DNA from: Acanthamoeba sp. SK_2022b
Lineage: Eukaryota; Discosea; Longamoebia; Acanthamoebidae
Direction: 5' to 3'
Assembly: GCA_027943245.1 (NCBI GenBank)
Contig: JANDJZ010000003.1
Span: forward strand, 1-61,723
DNA length: 61,723 nt
In this document: one piece after another, positions 1 to 9,698 of the stretch
How the letters are laid out: every line of letters begins with the position of its first letter
Numbering within the stretch: position 1 is the stretch's first letter
Translations under genes and position numbers: made by a program
The notes under the pieces: model-generated
Seen by the model: only the letters and a program-made list of their open reading frames with translations
What the model was told of the DNA's origin: nothing
Database searches by the model: none

Positions 1-580
1 CCAGGCTGCCGCCCGGGTGCGAGCGGGCGAAATCTTCCGCGTTGAAACCGCGCTGGCGCATCAGCGCCATCGCCAGGGCATCGCCCATCATCAGCGTGTT
101 GACCGCGCTGGAGGTCGGCGCCAGCCCCATCGGGCAGGCTTCGCGCTCGACGCCGATATCCAGCACGCAGGCCGCGGCCAGCGCCAGCGGCGACTCTTTG
201 CCGCCGGTGATGGCGATCACCGGAATGCCATTCTCCGCCAATAGCGGCAGGATCAGATCCAGCTCTTTGGCGCGGCCGGAGTAGGAGATGAACACCACCA
301 CGTCGTCGGCGCCGATCATGCCGAGATCGCCGTGCAGCGCCTCCGCCGGGTGCACGAAGAACGACGGTGTGCCGGTGCTGGCCAGCGACGCGGCGATTTT
401 CTTGCCGATATGGCCGGATTTGCCGATGCCGGAAATCACCGCTTTGCCACGGCAGTTCAGCAGCAGTTCGCAGGCGCAGACGAAGTTGTCGTCCAGGCGC
501 GCCAGCAGGCGTTGCGCTTCGGTCAGCTCGATCTCCAGCGTTTCGCGGGCGAAGGCGAGCAGGGCGTTGGCGTTACTCAT
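1..580 (-). CDS. gutQ: Arabinose-5-phosphate isomerase GutQ, 3' end outside the window (partial)
   Basis: Translating leftward from the ATG at 578-580 gives an open frame to the window edge (about 193 residues). It starts [13 protein letters not shown] and contains a SIS sugar-isomerase domain. Visible signatures are [11 protein letters not shown] near residue 51, an EALHGD segment, a [10 protein letters not shown] segment and [12 protein letters not shown]. This matches the KdsD/GutQ family, which interconverts D-ribulose-5-phosphate and D-arabinose-5-phosphate. The family's C-terminal CBS pair lies beyond base 1. The start overlaps the end of srlR by 8 bases, so the two are translationally coupled as last genes of the sorbitol operon. 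GutQ is preferred over KdsD because of the operon context. Confidence 0.93.
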   Translation of the reverse strand, partial: MSNANALLAFARETLEIELTEAQRLLARLDDNFVCACELLLNCRGKAVISGIGKSGHIGKKIAASLASTGTPSFFVHPAEALHGDLGMIGADDVVVFISYSGRAKELDLILPLLAENGIPVIAITGGKESPLALAAACVLDIGVEREACPMGLAPTSSAVNTLMMGDALAMALMRQRGFNAEDFARSHPGGSL

Positions 581-1346
581 CGGGGTCTCCTACCAGAAGG
601 ATATTGATGCCTTTCGCCTGCAGGGCGGCGAGGTAATCGGGGTTGATGTCTCGGTCGGTGATCAGCGTGTCGACGGCGCTGAGTTCGCACACCACGTTCG
701 GGCTCTTGCGGCCGAATTTCGAGGAGTCTACCAACAGAATAATGCGGCCGGCGGCTTCGCACATCGCTTTGCTGACGTTGTGCACTTCGTTGAAAGTGGT
801 GACGCCGGCGTTAAGATCGACGCCGTCCGCGCCGATAAACAGCTTGTCGAAACTGAACTGCTGAAACGCCGATTCGGCCAGCCTGCCGTGGAACGAGGCC
901 GATTTTTTGCGGTAGGTGCCGCCGGGCATCAGGATGGTCTGATCGTTGTCCAGCTCCACCAGCGCGTTGACGATGGTCAGGCTGTTGGTCATCACCGTGA
1001 TGTTATTGAACTGCGCCAGATGCGGCACCATCTGCAGCACCGTGCTGCCGGCATCGAAGATCAGCGAGTCGCCGTCGGCGATCAGCGCCACGGCGGCGCT
1101 GGCAATGTGGCGTTTTTTCTCGGTGTTGATATGGGTTTTGCGGTCGATCGGCTGATCGCCGTCGTCGCGGCTGAGCACCACGCCGCCGTAGGTGCGGATC
1201 ACCTCGCCTTCTTCTTCCAGCAGGGTGAGATCCTTGCGGATGGTGGTGCCGGTGGTGGAGAAATGCTCGGCCAGGGCGTCCACTGCCGTTTTGCCATGCC
1301 GCTGCAGATATTCAAGGATAGCGGCCTGCCGCTGCTTTGGTTTCAT
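573..1346 (-). CDS. srlR: DeoR-family glucitol operon repressor SrlR
   Basis: A 257-residue protein with an N-terminal DeoR-type helix-turn-helix (about residues 1-57; [17 protein letters not shown] is the recognition region) and a C-terminal sugar-phosphate sensor domain (about 75-235) with the family signatures DAGSTV and FIGADGVD. Length and sequence match enterobacterial SrlR, the sorbitol-responsive repressor of its own operon. It lies between gutM and gutQ as in E. coli. The ATG at 1344-1346 is the only start that keeps the full HTH. The stop at 573-575 overlaps the gutQ start. Confidence 0.95.
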   Translation of the reverse strand: MKPKQRQAAILEYLQRHGKTAVDALAEHFSTTGTTIRKDLTLLEEEGEVIRTYGGVVLSRDDGDQPIDRKTHINTEKKRHIASAAVALIADGDSLIFDAGSTVLQMVPHLAQFNNITVMTNSLTIVNALVELDNDQTILMPGGTYRKKSASFHGRLAESAFQQFSFDKLFIGADGVDLNAGVTTFNEVHNVSKAMCEAAGRIILLVDSSKFGRKSPNVVCELSAVDTLITDRDINPDYLAALQAKGINILLVGDPDE

Positions 1347-1429
1347 CGCGATTCCCGTTCACAAGAGTTGGGCATTTCCCCTCGCTGAATAATTCACTAT
1401 GAAAGGTAATGTCTTTTAATGTGAAAATA

Positions 1430-1786
1430 TCACGATTTGGGTTCAATCGCTAACGATAGTGCAGACTGGCATGCGCGATCCTCGGGGAAGATCACATCCG
1501 GGCGCAAATCCCGCTGATGCAAACCGTGCAATCGAGGCAGCGGGCGGGGCCGGGCGAAAACGGTCAGGCCGCGCAGCAACAGACTGCCGCACACCCGCCG
1601 ATCGGCGTCGAAGGCCAGCGCCAGCACCACTCGCGGGCGGAAGCGGCCGCCGGAACGGCCGACGCCGACGGCGCCCAGCCGGCACAGGCCGTCGAAGGCG
1701 CGGTTGAAGCGCTGCAGTTGCCACCAGCCGAAGGCGATTTGCAGCAGCCAAGCCAGCAGCGCGAAGGCGATCAGAGCTTGAGTCAT
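1430..1786 (-). CDS. gutM: Glucitol operon activator GutM
   Basis: A 118-residue protein with one N-terminal hydrophobic segment (residues 2-21, LIAFALLAWLLQIAFGWWQ) followed by the conserved RFNRAFDGLC, VGVGRSGGRF and LTVFARP blocks of GutM. GutM is known as a positive regulator of the sorbitol operon acting opposite SrlR; its membrane segment suggests it works at the inner membrane, but the mechanism cannot be read here. The start at 1786 has an excellent AAGGAGAA site. It is separated from srlD by a short gap that contains a perfect hairpin (1801-1822). Its GC-rich middle (RPRPLPRLHG) is less conserved. Confidence 0.93.
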   Translation of the reverse strand: MTQALIAFALLAWLLQIAFGWWQLQRFNRAFDGLCRLGAVGVGRSGGRFRPRVVLALAFDADRRVCGSLLLRGLTVFARPRPLPRLHGLHQRDLRPDVIFPEDRACQSALSLAIEPKS

Positions 1787-1800
1787 GGGGTTCTCCTTAG

Positions 1801-1822
1801 GCCCCCTTGCGCGGAAGGGGGC
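1801..1822 (-). promoter_or_regulatory. Intercistronic stem-loop between srlD and gutM
   Basis: A perfect 8-bp inverted repeat (GCCCCCTT at 1801-1808, AAGGGGGC at 1815-1822) with a 6-base loop sits in the 46-base gap between the srlD stop and the gutM start, just upstream of the gutM ribosome binding site. There is no U-run on either side, so it is not a standard intrinsic terminator. It could stabilise the upstream PTS/dehydrogenase mRNA or lower gutM-srlR expression; that role is inference. Confidence 0.55.
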
Positions 1823-1832
1823 GTCGATGGCG

Positions 1833-2612
1833 TCAGAACATCACCTGGCCGCCGGTGATGTTGATCGATTGGCCGGTGCAGTAAGAGGCCTTATCGCTGG
1901 CGTAGAACAGCAGGGTGTTCAGCACGTCCTGGTAGTCGCAGCCGCGCTTCAGCGGCACTTTGTCGATGTAGTACTGCTCCACCTGGTCCGGCGCGATGCC
2001 CAGTTTTTGCGCGTACTGCGGCAGCAGCGACTGGAACATCGGCGACTTCAGCAGGTTGCCGAGCATCAGCGAATGCACGGTAATGCCGTACTCCGCCAGA
2101 TCGAGCGCCAGCGACTGCGTCAGCCCCACGCCGCCGAACTTGGCGGCGCTGTAGCCGGAGTTGTGCTTGCTGCCGACCTTGCCGGACTTGGAGTTGATCT
2201 GAATGATGCGCCCGGCGATGCCGTCGCGGATCATCAGGCGCGAGAACTCGCGGGCGCAGAGGAAATAACCCACCAGGTTCACCTGCAGCGAGCGATCGAA
2301 GTCGCCCAGCGGGAAATCGATGATCGGCGCCGCCTTGGCGATGCCTGCGCTGTACACCAGCAGGTTGGCCTGGCCGAATGCCCGGTCAACCGCCGCCGCC
2401 AGCGCGATCACGCTCTGCTCGTCGGTGGCGTCGGCCTGAAAACCGCAGGCGCTGCCTGCGCCAAACGCTTCGTTGATCTGCTGTGCCACCAGATTGGCGT
2501 TGTCGGCGTTCAGATCGGCCACCGCTACCCGATAACCGGCCTGCGCCAGCCCGTGGGACAAAAAGGCGCCTAACGTTTGGCCGCCGCCAATCACTACAGC
2601 TACTTCAGACAT
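1833..2612 (-). CDS. srlD: Sorbitol-6-phosphate 2-dehydrogenase SrlD
   Basis: A 259-residue short-chain dehydrogenase that oxidises D-sorbitol 6-phosphate to fructose 6-phosphate with NAD. The Rossmann glycine motif VVIGGGQTLGAFL is at residues 5-17, and the catalytic YSAAK pair is near 154-158 following the serine-bearing INSKSGKVGSKHNSG. The C-terminus ends INITGGQVMF as in E. coli SrlD. It lies 10 bases downstream of srlB in the PTS operon, which fixes the substrate. The start at 2612 is preceded by AAGGAGTAGACC. No anomalies. Confidence 0.97.
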   Translation of the reverse strand: MSEVAVVIGGGQTLGAFLSHGLAQAGYRVAVADLNADNANLVAQQINEAFGAGSACGFQADATDEQSVIALAAAVDRAFGQANLLVYSAGIAKAAPIIDFPLGDFDRSLQVNLVGYFLCAREFSRLMIRDGIAGRIIQINSKSGKVGSKHNSGYSAAKFGGVGLTQSLALDLAEYGITVHSLMLGNLLKSPMFQSLLPQYAQKLGIAPDQVEQYYIDKVPLKRGCDYQDVLNTLLFYASDKASYCTGQSINITGGQVMF

Positions 2613-2622
2613 GGTCTACTCC

Positions 2623-2985
2623 TTATGCGATAAATGACAGCGTGCTGCCCAACGGGATATCGGTCGGCGTCGGGCCGGATACGTGGATCGAGCCGGGGAA
2701 TTCGGCTTCGGCTTCGCCGTCGAAGCGCACGGTGATGTGGCCCAGTTCGCGCAGGTTCTGCGTGGCAACGCTGCCAACGGCGGTGATGGCGTAGCGCTGC
2801 TGCGCCAGCTCCATCACGCCGCCGACCTGCAGCTCACCGGCGGTCGCACCGTGGCGGTGGATGAAGCAGAACTCTTCGATATCCGCCGGCGCGCCTTCAC
2901 GGAAGGTGATCAGCATGTTGTCCAGCAACGCGTCGCGGGCGCAGCCACCGATCTGCGTGATGGTGGTGTGAAAAATGGTGTGCAT
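2623..2985 (-). CDS. srlB: Glucitol/sorbitol PTS enzyme IIA (SrlB)
   Basis: A 120-residue cytoplasmic PTS phosphocarrier of the Gut family. It accepts phosphate from HPr on a histidine and passes it to the IIB domain of SrlE. The block FCFIHRHGATAGEL (about residues 40-53) holds the candidate active histidines, and the ending GPTPTDIPLGSTLSF is typical of SrlB. Ribosome binding site AGGGAGA lies upstream of the start at 2985. It follows srlE by 22 bases. No alternative assignment seems plausible. Confidence 0.96.
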   Translation of the reverse strand: MHTIFHTTITQIGGCARDALLDNMLITFREGAPADIEEFCFIHRHGATAGELQVGGVMELAQQRYAITAVGSVATQNLRELGHITVRFDGEAEAEFPGSIHVSGPTPTDIPLGSTLSFIA

Positions 2986-3007
2986 AAACGTCTCCCTGGA
3001 AATCAGC

Positions 3008-3988
3008 TTATTGATAAATGAAGGCCGAGGCGGCCCAGGCGATCAACACCGTCGGCGCGCCGGTCAGGAAGCGGCCGACCAGCACCGAGGGCACGCCGAC
3101 CCGCACGGTGTCCTGCTTGGCTTCCGCCAGCGACAGGCCGACCGGAATGAAGTCGCAGGCGGCCTGCGCGTTGATGGCGAACAGCGCGGGCAGCGCCAGC
3201 TGCGGCGGAATATGGCCGAGGCCGATCTGCACCCCGACCAGCACGCCGATCACCTGGGCGATAACCGCGCCGGGGCCGAGGAACGGCGACAGCAGCGGGA
3301 ATGAGCAGATCAGCGCCAGCGTCACCAGGCCGATCGGGCTGTTGGCGAGCGGCGTCAGGCCGTGAGCGATAAAGTCCCCGAGGCCGGAGGCCATGATGAT
3401 GCCGATCAAGGCCGAGACGAACGCCATAAACGGCAGGATGGTCTTCAGCACGGTGTCGATGGTGTCGCGCCCGGCCTGGAAGAACACCGCCACCACCGAT
3501 CCCATGCCCATGCCGACCTTCGCCAGCAGCCCGTCGCTTTGCTCGGTGATCTTCTTGCTGGTGTCGTAGTCGCGCGCCTTGGGCGGTGCTGCAACGGCGG
3601 CGGCGGGTTGGCTATCTGCCGCTTCGATTCGGCTGATGTTGTGGTCGCGCACGCCGGAGACATAGATGTCTTCGAGGATAAACTGCGCCAGCGGGCCGGA
3701 CTGGCCGGTGGCGTGGATGTTGACCGTCGGAATGCGGCGTTTCGGGTACAGGCCGCAGCGCAGGGTGCCACCGCAGTCGATCACCGCCACGCCGATCTCT
3801 TCCGCCGGCGGCTCGCCCTCTTTGAAACCGTCGACGGCCGGCCAGCCGGTCAATTCGCTGAGGCGATCGACGATCGAAGGCCGGGTGCCGGCGGTGATGT
3901 ACACCACTTTCTTGCCGGGCTCTATCGGCAGCTCCAGGGGGCCACCCCAGCCGCTGGCGCCTTTTTCAATACGGATATAAGCACTCAT
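3008..3988 (-). CDS. srlE: Glucitol/sorbitol PTS enzyme IIBC (SrlE)
   Basis: A 326-residue protein with an N-terminal IIB(gut) domain (about 1-150) and a C-terminal part of the membrane IIC domain (about 185-326). The IIB site is in the [17 protein letters not shown] segment, where the first cysteine is the probable phosphorylated residue. Several membrane helices follow [20 protein letters not shown]. The reading frame is open four codons further upstream (3989-4000), but the ATG at 3986-3988 gives [10 protein letters not shown], matching the family's start, and is preceded by GTGGAGTGCAGC. It works with SrlA (the other IIC part) and SrlB. Confidence 0.96.
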   Translation of the reverse strand: MSAYIRIEKGASGWGGPLELPIEPGKKVVYITAGTRPSIVDRLSELTGWPAVDGFKEGEPPAEEIGVAVIDCGGTLRCGLYPKRRIPTVNIHATGQSGPLAQFILEDIYVSGVRDHNISRIEAADSQPAAAVAAPPKARDYDTSKKITEQSDGLLAKVGMGMGSVVAVFFQAGRDTIDTVLKTILPFMAFVSALIGIIMASGLGDFIAHGLTPLANSPIGLVTLALICSFPLLSPFLGPGAVIAQVIGVLVGVQIGLGHIPPQLALPALFAINAQAACDFIPVGLSLAEAKQDTVRVGVPSVLVGRFLTGAPTVLIAWAASAFIYQ

Positions 3989-4003
3989 GCTGCACTCCAC
4001 GAA

Positions 4004-4662
<659 letters not shown>

Positions 4663-4741
4663 TGAAAGATAAATATTTTATTTCGAAAGTTTAAAGTGAA
4701 AGAAAGAGAAGGTCTGTGGCATGAGGGGGAGAAAGCGGGCA

Positions 4742-4766
4742 CAAAAAAGCCCGGCTAGCCGGGCTT
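4742..4766 (-). terminator. Intrinsic terminator of fbaB
   Basis: A perfect self-complementary stem AAGCCCGGCTAGCCGGGCTT followed on the minus strand by a run of Ts lies just past the fbaB stop codon. It is a standard rho-independent terminator and separates fbaB from the sorbitol operon. Confidence 0.9.
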
Positions 4767-4787
4767 GAGGACAGGTGGTCCGTCACA

Positions 4788-5837
4788 TCAGGCGATGGTG
4801 ACCTTCTTGTCCAGGTAGGCGTCTTGCACGGCGTTGATCAGCGCCACGCCGTCTTTCATCGATTTCTTGAACGCCTTGCGCCCCAGGATCAGGCCCATGC
4901 CGCCGGCGCGTTTGTTGATCACCGCGGTGCGCACCGACTCCTGCAGGTCGTTCTCACCGGCGGCGCCGCCGGAGTTGATCAGCCCGGCGCGGCCCATGTA
5001 GCAGTTGGCCAGCTGGTAGCGCACCAGATCGATCGGGTGATCGGTGGTCAGCTTGGTGTAGACGCGATCGTCGGTATAGCCGAATTTCACCGCGCGGTAG
5101 CCGCCGTTGTTTTCCGCCATTTTCTGTTTGACGATGTCGGCGCCGATGGTGGCGGCGATGTGGTTGGCCTGGCCGGTCAGATCGGCGCTGGAGTGGTAGT
5201 CCACGCCATCCTTGTTGAACGCCGGGTTGCGCAGATAGGCCCACAACACGGTGACCATGCCCAGCTCATGCGCGCGCTCGAAGGCGATCGAGATCTCTTC
5301 GATCTGGCGGCGCGACTGCTCGGAGCCGAAGTAAATGGTGGCACCGACCGCCACCGCGCCCATGTTGAACGCCTGCTCGACGCTGGCGTACAGGGTCTGG
5401 TCGTACTGGGTCGGGTAGCTCAGCGTTTCGTTGTGGTTGAGTTTGACCAGGAACGGAATTTTATGCGCGTAGCGGCGCGATACCGACGCCAGCACGCCGT
5501 AAGTGGAGGCGACGCAGTTACAGCCGGCTTCAATCGCCAGCTCGACGATGTTCTTCGGATCGAAATACAGCGGGTTGGCGGCGAACGAGGCGGCGGCGGA
5601 GTGCTCGATGCCCTGATCGACCGGCAGGATCGACAGGTAGCCGGTGCCGGCCAGGCGGCCGTGGTTGAACAGGGTTTGCATCGAACGCAGCACGCTGTTG
5701 GGACGGTTGTTATCGATCATTACGCGGTCGACGAAGTCGGCGCCCGGCAGGTAGAGATTCTCGGCGGGGATAGTGGTACAGCGGTGTTGCAGCAGATCTT
5801 CCGCTTCCTTTCCTAGCAACTGCACAATATCAGTCAT
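4788..5837 (-). CDS. fbaB: Class I fructose-bisphosphate aldolase FbaB
   Basis: A 349-residue archaeal/DhnA-type aldolase that cleaves fructose 1,6-bisphosphate through a lysine Schiff base; cytoplasmic, linked to gluconeogenesis. Recognisable blocks are [27 protein letters not shown] split around residues 114-140, the [10 protein letters not shown] segment and the [11 protein letters not shown] phosphate-binding region near 288-298. Length equals that of E. coli FbaB. GGGAG lies upstream of the ATG at 5835-5837. It is monocistronic: terminator at 4742-4766, and a 206-base gap before rspR in which no further gene was seen. Confidence 0.97.
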   Translation of the reverse strand: MTDIVQLLGKEAEDLLQHRCTTIPAENLYLPGADFVDRVMIDNNRPNSVLRSMQTLFNHGRLAGTGYLSILPVDQGIEHSAAASFAANPLYFDPKNIVELAIEAGCNCVASTYGVLASVSRRYAHKIPFLVKLNHNETLSYPTQYDQTLYASVEQAFNMGAVAVGATIYFGSEQSRRQIEEISIAFERAHELGMVTVLWAYLRNPAFNKDGVDYHSSADLTGQANHIAATIGADIVKQKMAENNGGYRAVKFGYTDDRVYTKLTTDHPIDLVRYQLANCYMGRAGLINSGGAAGENDLQESVRTAVINKRAGGMGLILGRKAFKKSMKDGVALINAVQDAYLDKKVTIA

Positions 5838-6043
5838 GATTCACTCCCGATTAAGCTTCTTCATACACCGGCAATGCAAGGGTTTTTGACCACCGGCGAA
5901 GTAAAAAAGCGGTGATTGAAGCTGTAAAGCGATACTACCGAACTTGATCCGGCAAGGACAAACAATAGATGCGATTGAGAGGAAATGCCATTGGCGAGGC
6001 CAAATACGCGGGGACGATCGCCCCCGGCGCGCTAAGCGATTGA

Positions 6044-6730
6044 TTATTCGATCTCGAACCACTCGGTGTTCTGCAGGGCGATCGGGGTGATGGAGTAGAT
6101 CATCTCCTGCAGGTGATCGTGGATGGCGCGCTCCGCCGCCTCGGCATCGCGCGCTTTCAGCGCTTCGTAGATGCGGTAGTGCTGCTTGATCAGGCTCTCC
6201 GGCGGCGAGACTTCGCTCAGGCTGAGGAAACGCACCCGATCCATGGTGGCCTTGATGGTTTCGATGGTCTCCCACGCCAGCGGGCAGTCGGCGAACTGGG
6301 TCAGCAACTGGTGGAATTCATCGTCCAGCGCCAGAAACTCGCGCGTCTGCCCGTTCTGCGCCGCCAGCGCCTGACGGTGCAGGTTATGCTCCAGCGTCAT
6401 CAGCTGCGCCGCGGTGGCGCGCTCCGCTGCACGGCGCACGATGGCGCATTCCACCGCCTGACGAATAAAGCGCCCGTCGGCCACGCGCTTGGCGGAGATT
6501 TTCATCACGAAAGTGCCGCGCTGCGGCAGGATCTGCACCAGGCCGGCCTCCGCCAGCTTGATGAAGGCTTCGCGCACCGGCTGGCGCGAAACGCAAAAGC
6601 GCGTGGAAATCTCTTTCTCGGACAACAGGGTGCCGGGGGGGATGGTGCAGTCGACGATATCCTTGCGCAGGAAGCGATAGATCTGCTGGTTGACCGGGAC
6701 GTTGTTGGTGAGACTGTACGTTTCAGACAT
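6044..6730 (-). CDS. rspR: GntR/FCD-family regulator RspR (YdfH-like)
   Basis: A 228-residue transcription factor with an N-terminal winged HTH (about residues 10-75, containing LLSEKEISTRFCVSRQPVREA) and a C-terminal FCD ligand domain (about 85-215) with histidines suited to metal or ligand binding (FHQLL, KQHYRIY, HDHLQE). Sequence and length resemble E. coli RspR/YdfH, repressor of rspAB. It sits at the distal end of the rsp cluster, 98 bases after ydfJ, a gap large enough for its own promoter. A motif in that gap (6765-6776) recurs upstream of rspA. The start ATG at 6728-6730 has only a weak ribosome binding site. Confidence 0.9.
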   Translation of the reverse strand: MSETYSLTNNVPVNQQIYRFLRKDIVDCTIPPGTLLSEKEISTRFCVSRQPVREAFIKLAEAGLVQILPQRGTFVMKISAKRVADGRFIRQAVECAIVRRAAERATAAQLMTLEHNLHRQALAAQNGQTREFLALDDEFHQLLTQFADCPLAWETIETIKATMDRVRFLSLSEVSPPESLIKQHYRIYEALKARDAEAAERAIHDHLQEMIYSITPIALQNTEWFEIE

Positions 6731-6764
6731 GGCGACAATCAGGCATCTGGCTGGAATTCGAATG

Positions 6765-6776
6765 CCACCATACTAG
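6765..6776. promoter_or_regulatory. Candidate RspR operator half near rspR
   Basis: CCACCATACTAG at 6765-6776 matches CTACCATACAAG at 13371-13382 upstream of rspA in 10 of 12 positions. Both lie just upstream of a gene controlled by, or encoding, RspR. Autoregulation by RspR is inferred only from the shared motif. Confidence 0.4.
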
Positions 6777-6828
6777 CAGATTATTGGTTGAGGGCGGGGG
6801 GATAAATCCACCCGCCGGGTAGGGTAAC

Positions 6829-8160
6829 TCAGTGATGCCAATCCTGATATTCCTGCTTGCGCCGCCCCGGCGCGGTTTCCGGCATCAGGCTCAGGCCGAT
6901 GGCCGACACCACGCCCAGCACCATCATGTAACCCGCCAGCCCGTAGTAGTGGCCGCCGGTCACCTGCAGGATCTTCACCGCCAGCAGCCCCAGAATGCCG
7001 CTGCCGATCAGCGATCCTATCTGCCAGATCAGCGCGATGCCGCTGCAGCGCACGCGGGTGGGGAACAGCTCCGGGAAGTAGGAGGCCTGTGGCGCGTAGC
7101 ACATGCTGTGGCCGAAGGTCAGCACCACGATCATGGCGATCTGCGTCACCCAGAAACTATCGAGGTTGATCGCCATAAAGAACGGCACGATGCACACCAC
7201 CTGCAGCAGCGCGCCGGCGATGTACACCGGTTTTCGCCCAACCCGATCGGAGAGGCGGCCCATCAGCGGAATGGCGAAAATCTCCAGCAGCACCGCCACG
7301 ATCATCGCCTCCAGCAGAATGGTCTCGTTGAGGTGGTTGGCCTTGCCGTAGGCCAGCACGATCACCGTGAACATGGCGAAGGCGCAGGCTTCAATCAGCT
7401 TGGCGCACACCCCTTTGCCGATAAGGCCGGGGTAGCGGCGGGCCACTTCCACCACCGGCCGGCTCTCCACCGCCTTGGTGGCGCGGATCTGGGTAAACAC
7501 CGGCGACTCGTCGATCTTCAGGCGAATAAACAGCCCGACGATCACCAGCAGCAGGCTGAGCAGGAACGGAATGCGCCAGCCCCAGTCCAGCATCTGCGCC
7601 GGCGACAGCACGGCGGTCAGCAGCGCGAACAGCCCAGACGGCAGCAGGAAACCGGCGGGCGCGCCGATCTGTACCCAGCTGGCGTAGAAGCCGCGCCGCG
7701 GCGGCGGCGCGTATTCGGCGGTCATCAGCACCGCGCCGGCCTGTTCGCCGCCGACGCCGAAGCCCTGCAGCACGCGGATAAAGATCAGCGCGAGCGGCGC
7801 CCAGATGCCGATCTGTTCATAGGTGGGCAGCAGGCCGATGCAGAAGGTGCCGAGGCCGACGATCAGGATGGTGATCACCAGCGCCTTCTTGCGGCCGACC
7901 TTGTCGCCGATGTGGCCGAACACGATGCCGCCCAGCGGGCGCGCCAGAAAACCGACCGCGTAGGTGGCGAAGGCCGCCAGCGTGCTGATCAGCGGATCGG
8001 CGCTGGGGAAAAACAGCTGGCCGAAGAACAGCACCGCGGCGGTGCCGTAAGCGAAGAAATCATAATATTCGGCGGCGGTGCCGATGGCCGAAGCGCTGGC
8101 GACGCGCCGCAGCAGCGGTTGATTGCCGGTATTGACGGCGTTATGCGTGGTGACGGTCAT
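6829..8160 (-). CDS. ydfJ: MFS metabolite:H+ symporter, YdfJ-like
   Basis: A 443-residue major facilitator transporter of the MHS (ShiA/ProP-like) group with 12 predicted membrane segments. It opens with GTAAEYYDFFAYGTAA in TM1 and has the loop 2-3 signature RPLGGIVFGHIGDKVGRKK; the second-half counterpart is MGRLSDRVGRKP. In E. coli the gene at this position is ydfJ. It starts at an ATG (8158-8160) with GGGAGG upstream and overlaps ydfI by 20 bases, so the pair is translationally coupled. The substrate is unknown; the neighbours suggest a sugar acid. Confidence 0.88.
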   Translation of the reverse strand: MTVTTHNAVNTGNQPLLRRVASASAIGTAAEYYDFFAYGTAAVLFFGQLFFPSADPLISTLAAFATYAVGFLARPLGGIVFGHIGDKVGRKKALVITILIVGLGTFCIGLLPTYEQIGIWAPLALIFIRVLQGFGVGGEQAGAVLMTAEYAPPPRRGFYASWVQIGAPAGFLLPSGLFALLTAVLSPAQMLDWGWRIPFLLSLLLVIVGLFIRLKIDESPVFTQIRATKAVESRPVVEVARRYPGLIGKGVCAKLIEACAFAMFTVIVLAYGKANHLNETILLEAMIVAVLLEIFAIPLMGRLSDRVGRKPVYIAGALLQVVCIVPFFMAINLDSFWVTQIAMIVVLTFGHSMCYAPQASYFPELFPTRVRCSGIALIWQIGSLIGSGILGLLAVKILQVTGGHYYGLAGYMMVLGVVSAIGLSLMPETAPGRRKQEYQDWHH

Positions 8161-9646
8161 CGGAAACCTCCCGGTCGGTAAGCGGCAGAGCGGCGACGGC
8201 GGCTTTGGCCCCCAGGCTCAGCAGTTGATGATAAGCGTGGCTGACGGCGCGGACGAAGTCAGGCGAATCGGACAGATCCTGGCCGAAGACGCTGTCGAGC
8301 TGCAGCAGCGCCAGGACGCGGGGCCGGCCTTCCTCGCTGCCGGCGACCAACGCGGCGATAGGGTCGCGCAGCGGATCGCTGATGTCGATCGGCGCGCCTT
8401 GCTCATCGCGGCCGCCGACGTAGCGCATCCAGCCGGCGACGCCCAGCGCCAGGCAGTCGAAGCGGCTGCCGCGCGCCAGATGCCAGCGGATCGCGTCCAG
8501 CAGCCGCTGCGGCAGCTTTTGCGTGCCGTCCATGGCGATCTGCGCGGTGCGGTGCTTCAGCGCGCGGTTGCGGAAACGCCGCAGCAGCGAGTCGGCATAC
8601 TGCGCCAAATCGACGTTCGGCACCTGCAGGGTCGGTGCCTGTTCCGCCAGCATCAGGTGACGGGCGGCGCGGACAAAATCTGCGTCCTGCATGCAGTCGC
8701 CGACGTGCTGATAACCGGCCAGATAGCCGAGATAGGCGAGGAACGAATGGCTGCCGTTCAGCATGCGCAGCTTCATCTCCTCAAACGGCAGCACGTCGCT
8801 CACCAGTTCGGCCCCGACCTTTTCCCAGGCCGGTCGCCCCTGGGGAAAACGGTCCTCAATGACCCACTGGCTGAACGGCTCGCAGGCCACGCCGACCTCA
8901 TCCTCGACGCCGCCCAGCCAGGCAAGCAGCTGCCCGCGGGCTTCCTGCGTCATCGCTGGCACGATGCGATCTACCATGGTGGAAGGGAAGGCGACCTCTT
9001 GACGCACCCAGTCGGCCAGCGCCGGATCCTGCCGCTGCGCCAGGTCGAGCAGCACCTGGTGCGTGACCCGGCCGTTGGCCGGCATATTGTCGCAGGACAT
9101 CACGGCGAACGGCGGCAGCCCGCGTTCATGGCGCAGGCGCAGCGCCGCCAGCAGCAGCCCCGGCGCCGACTGTGGCTGCGCCGGGTGAGCGATATCATGC
9201 GCGATCGCCGGGTGTTCCGCCATCAGCCGGCCGCTGGCAGGGTGGTGGCAATAGCCCTTTTCGCTGATGGTCAGCGAGACGATGGCGATCTCAGGCTGCG
9301 TCAGGGCCGCCAGCACCGCCGCCAGCCCGTCGGTTTGCAGGTGCAGCGCCTGGCGCACCACGCCGATGACCCGGCCCCGCCAGCCGTCGTCGTCCATCTC
9401 CGCCACCGAGAACAGCAGATCCTGTTGCCGTAGGTCGGCGATCTTTTGCCGGCCGTGCTGCATGCTGATTTCGCAGTAGCCCCAGTCGCTGCCGTGCTCG
9501 CTGGCCAGCCTGTCGGCGTACATCGCCTGGTGCGCGCGGTGAAACGCGCCGAAGCCGATATGCACCATGCGTGGTTTCACGCGCTCACGTGCGTAGCCGG
9601 GCCGAATAATGGCGGCCGGCAGAACGCGGTGGTCGGAAAGTCTCAT
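8141..9646 (-). CDS. ydfI: Mannitol dehydrogenase-family oxidoreductase, YdfI/UxuB-like
   Basis: A 501-residue NAD-dependent polyol/hexonate dehydrogenase. The N-terminal Rossmann region starts VHIGFGAFHRAHQA. The catalytic core has SCDNMPANG, FPSTMVDRIVP and the catalytic lysine block EEMKLRMLNGSHSFLAYLGYLAGY. Similarity to YdfI and fructuronate reductase UxuB suggests oxidation of D-mannonate to D-fructuronate or the reverse. The frame is open to a TTG at 9673, but the ATG at 9644-9646 begins family similarity (MRLSDHRVLP). It overlaps ydfJ and lies 52 bases after the ACS transporter gene. Confidence 0.9.
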   Translation of the reverse strand: MRLSDHRVLPAAIIRPGYARERVKPRMVHIGFGAFHRAHQAMYADRLASEHGSDWGYCEISMQHGRQKIADLRQQDLLFSVAEMDDDGWRGRVIGVVRQALHLQTDGLAAVLAALTQPEIAIVSLTISEKGYCHHPASGRLMAEHPAIAHDIAHPAQPQSAPGLLLAALRLRHERGLPPFAVMSCDNMPANGRVTHQVLLDLAQRQDPALADWVRQEVAFPSTMVDRIVPAMTQEARGQLLAWLGGVEDEVGVACEPFSQWVIEDRFPQGRPAWEKVGAELVSDVLPFEEMKLRMLNGSHSFLAYLGYLAGYQHVGDCMQDADFVRAARHLMLAEQAPTLQVPNVDLAQYADSLLRRFRNRALKHRTAQIAMDGTQKLPQRLLDAIRWHLARGSRFDCLALGVAGWMRYVGGRDEQGAPIDISDPLRDPIAALVAGSEEGRPRVLALLQLDSVFGQDLSDSPDFVRAVSHAYHQLLSLGAKAAVAALPLTDREVSDDRHHA

Positions 9647-9698
9647 GTTCAATGTCCCTGGAGAGGTAAGCAAAGGGGCGAAGCCGCCCCGCCTGGCG

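Noticed and set aside
1459..1858. Plus-strand frames over gutM
   Set aside because: Gln/Arg/Ala-rich mirror frames; GutM sequence and ribosome binding site on the minus strand are convincing.
6832..8181. Plus-strand frame of 449 codons over ydfJ
   Set aside because: Mirror frame; ydfJ has clear MFS motifs and overlaps ydfI correctly.
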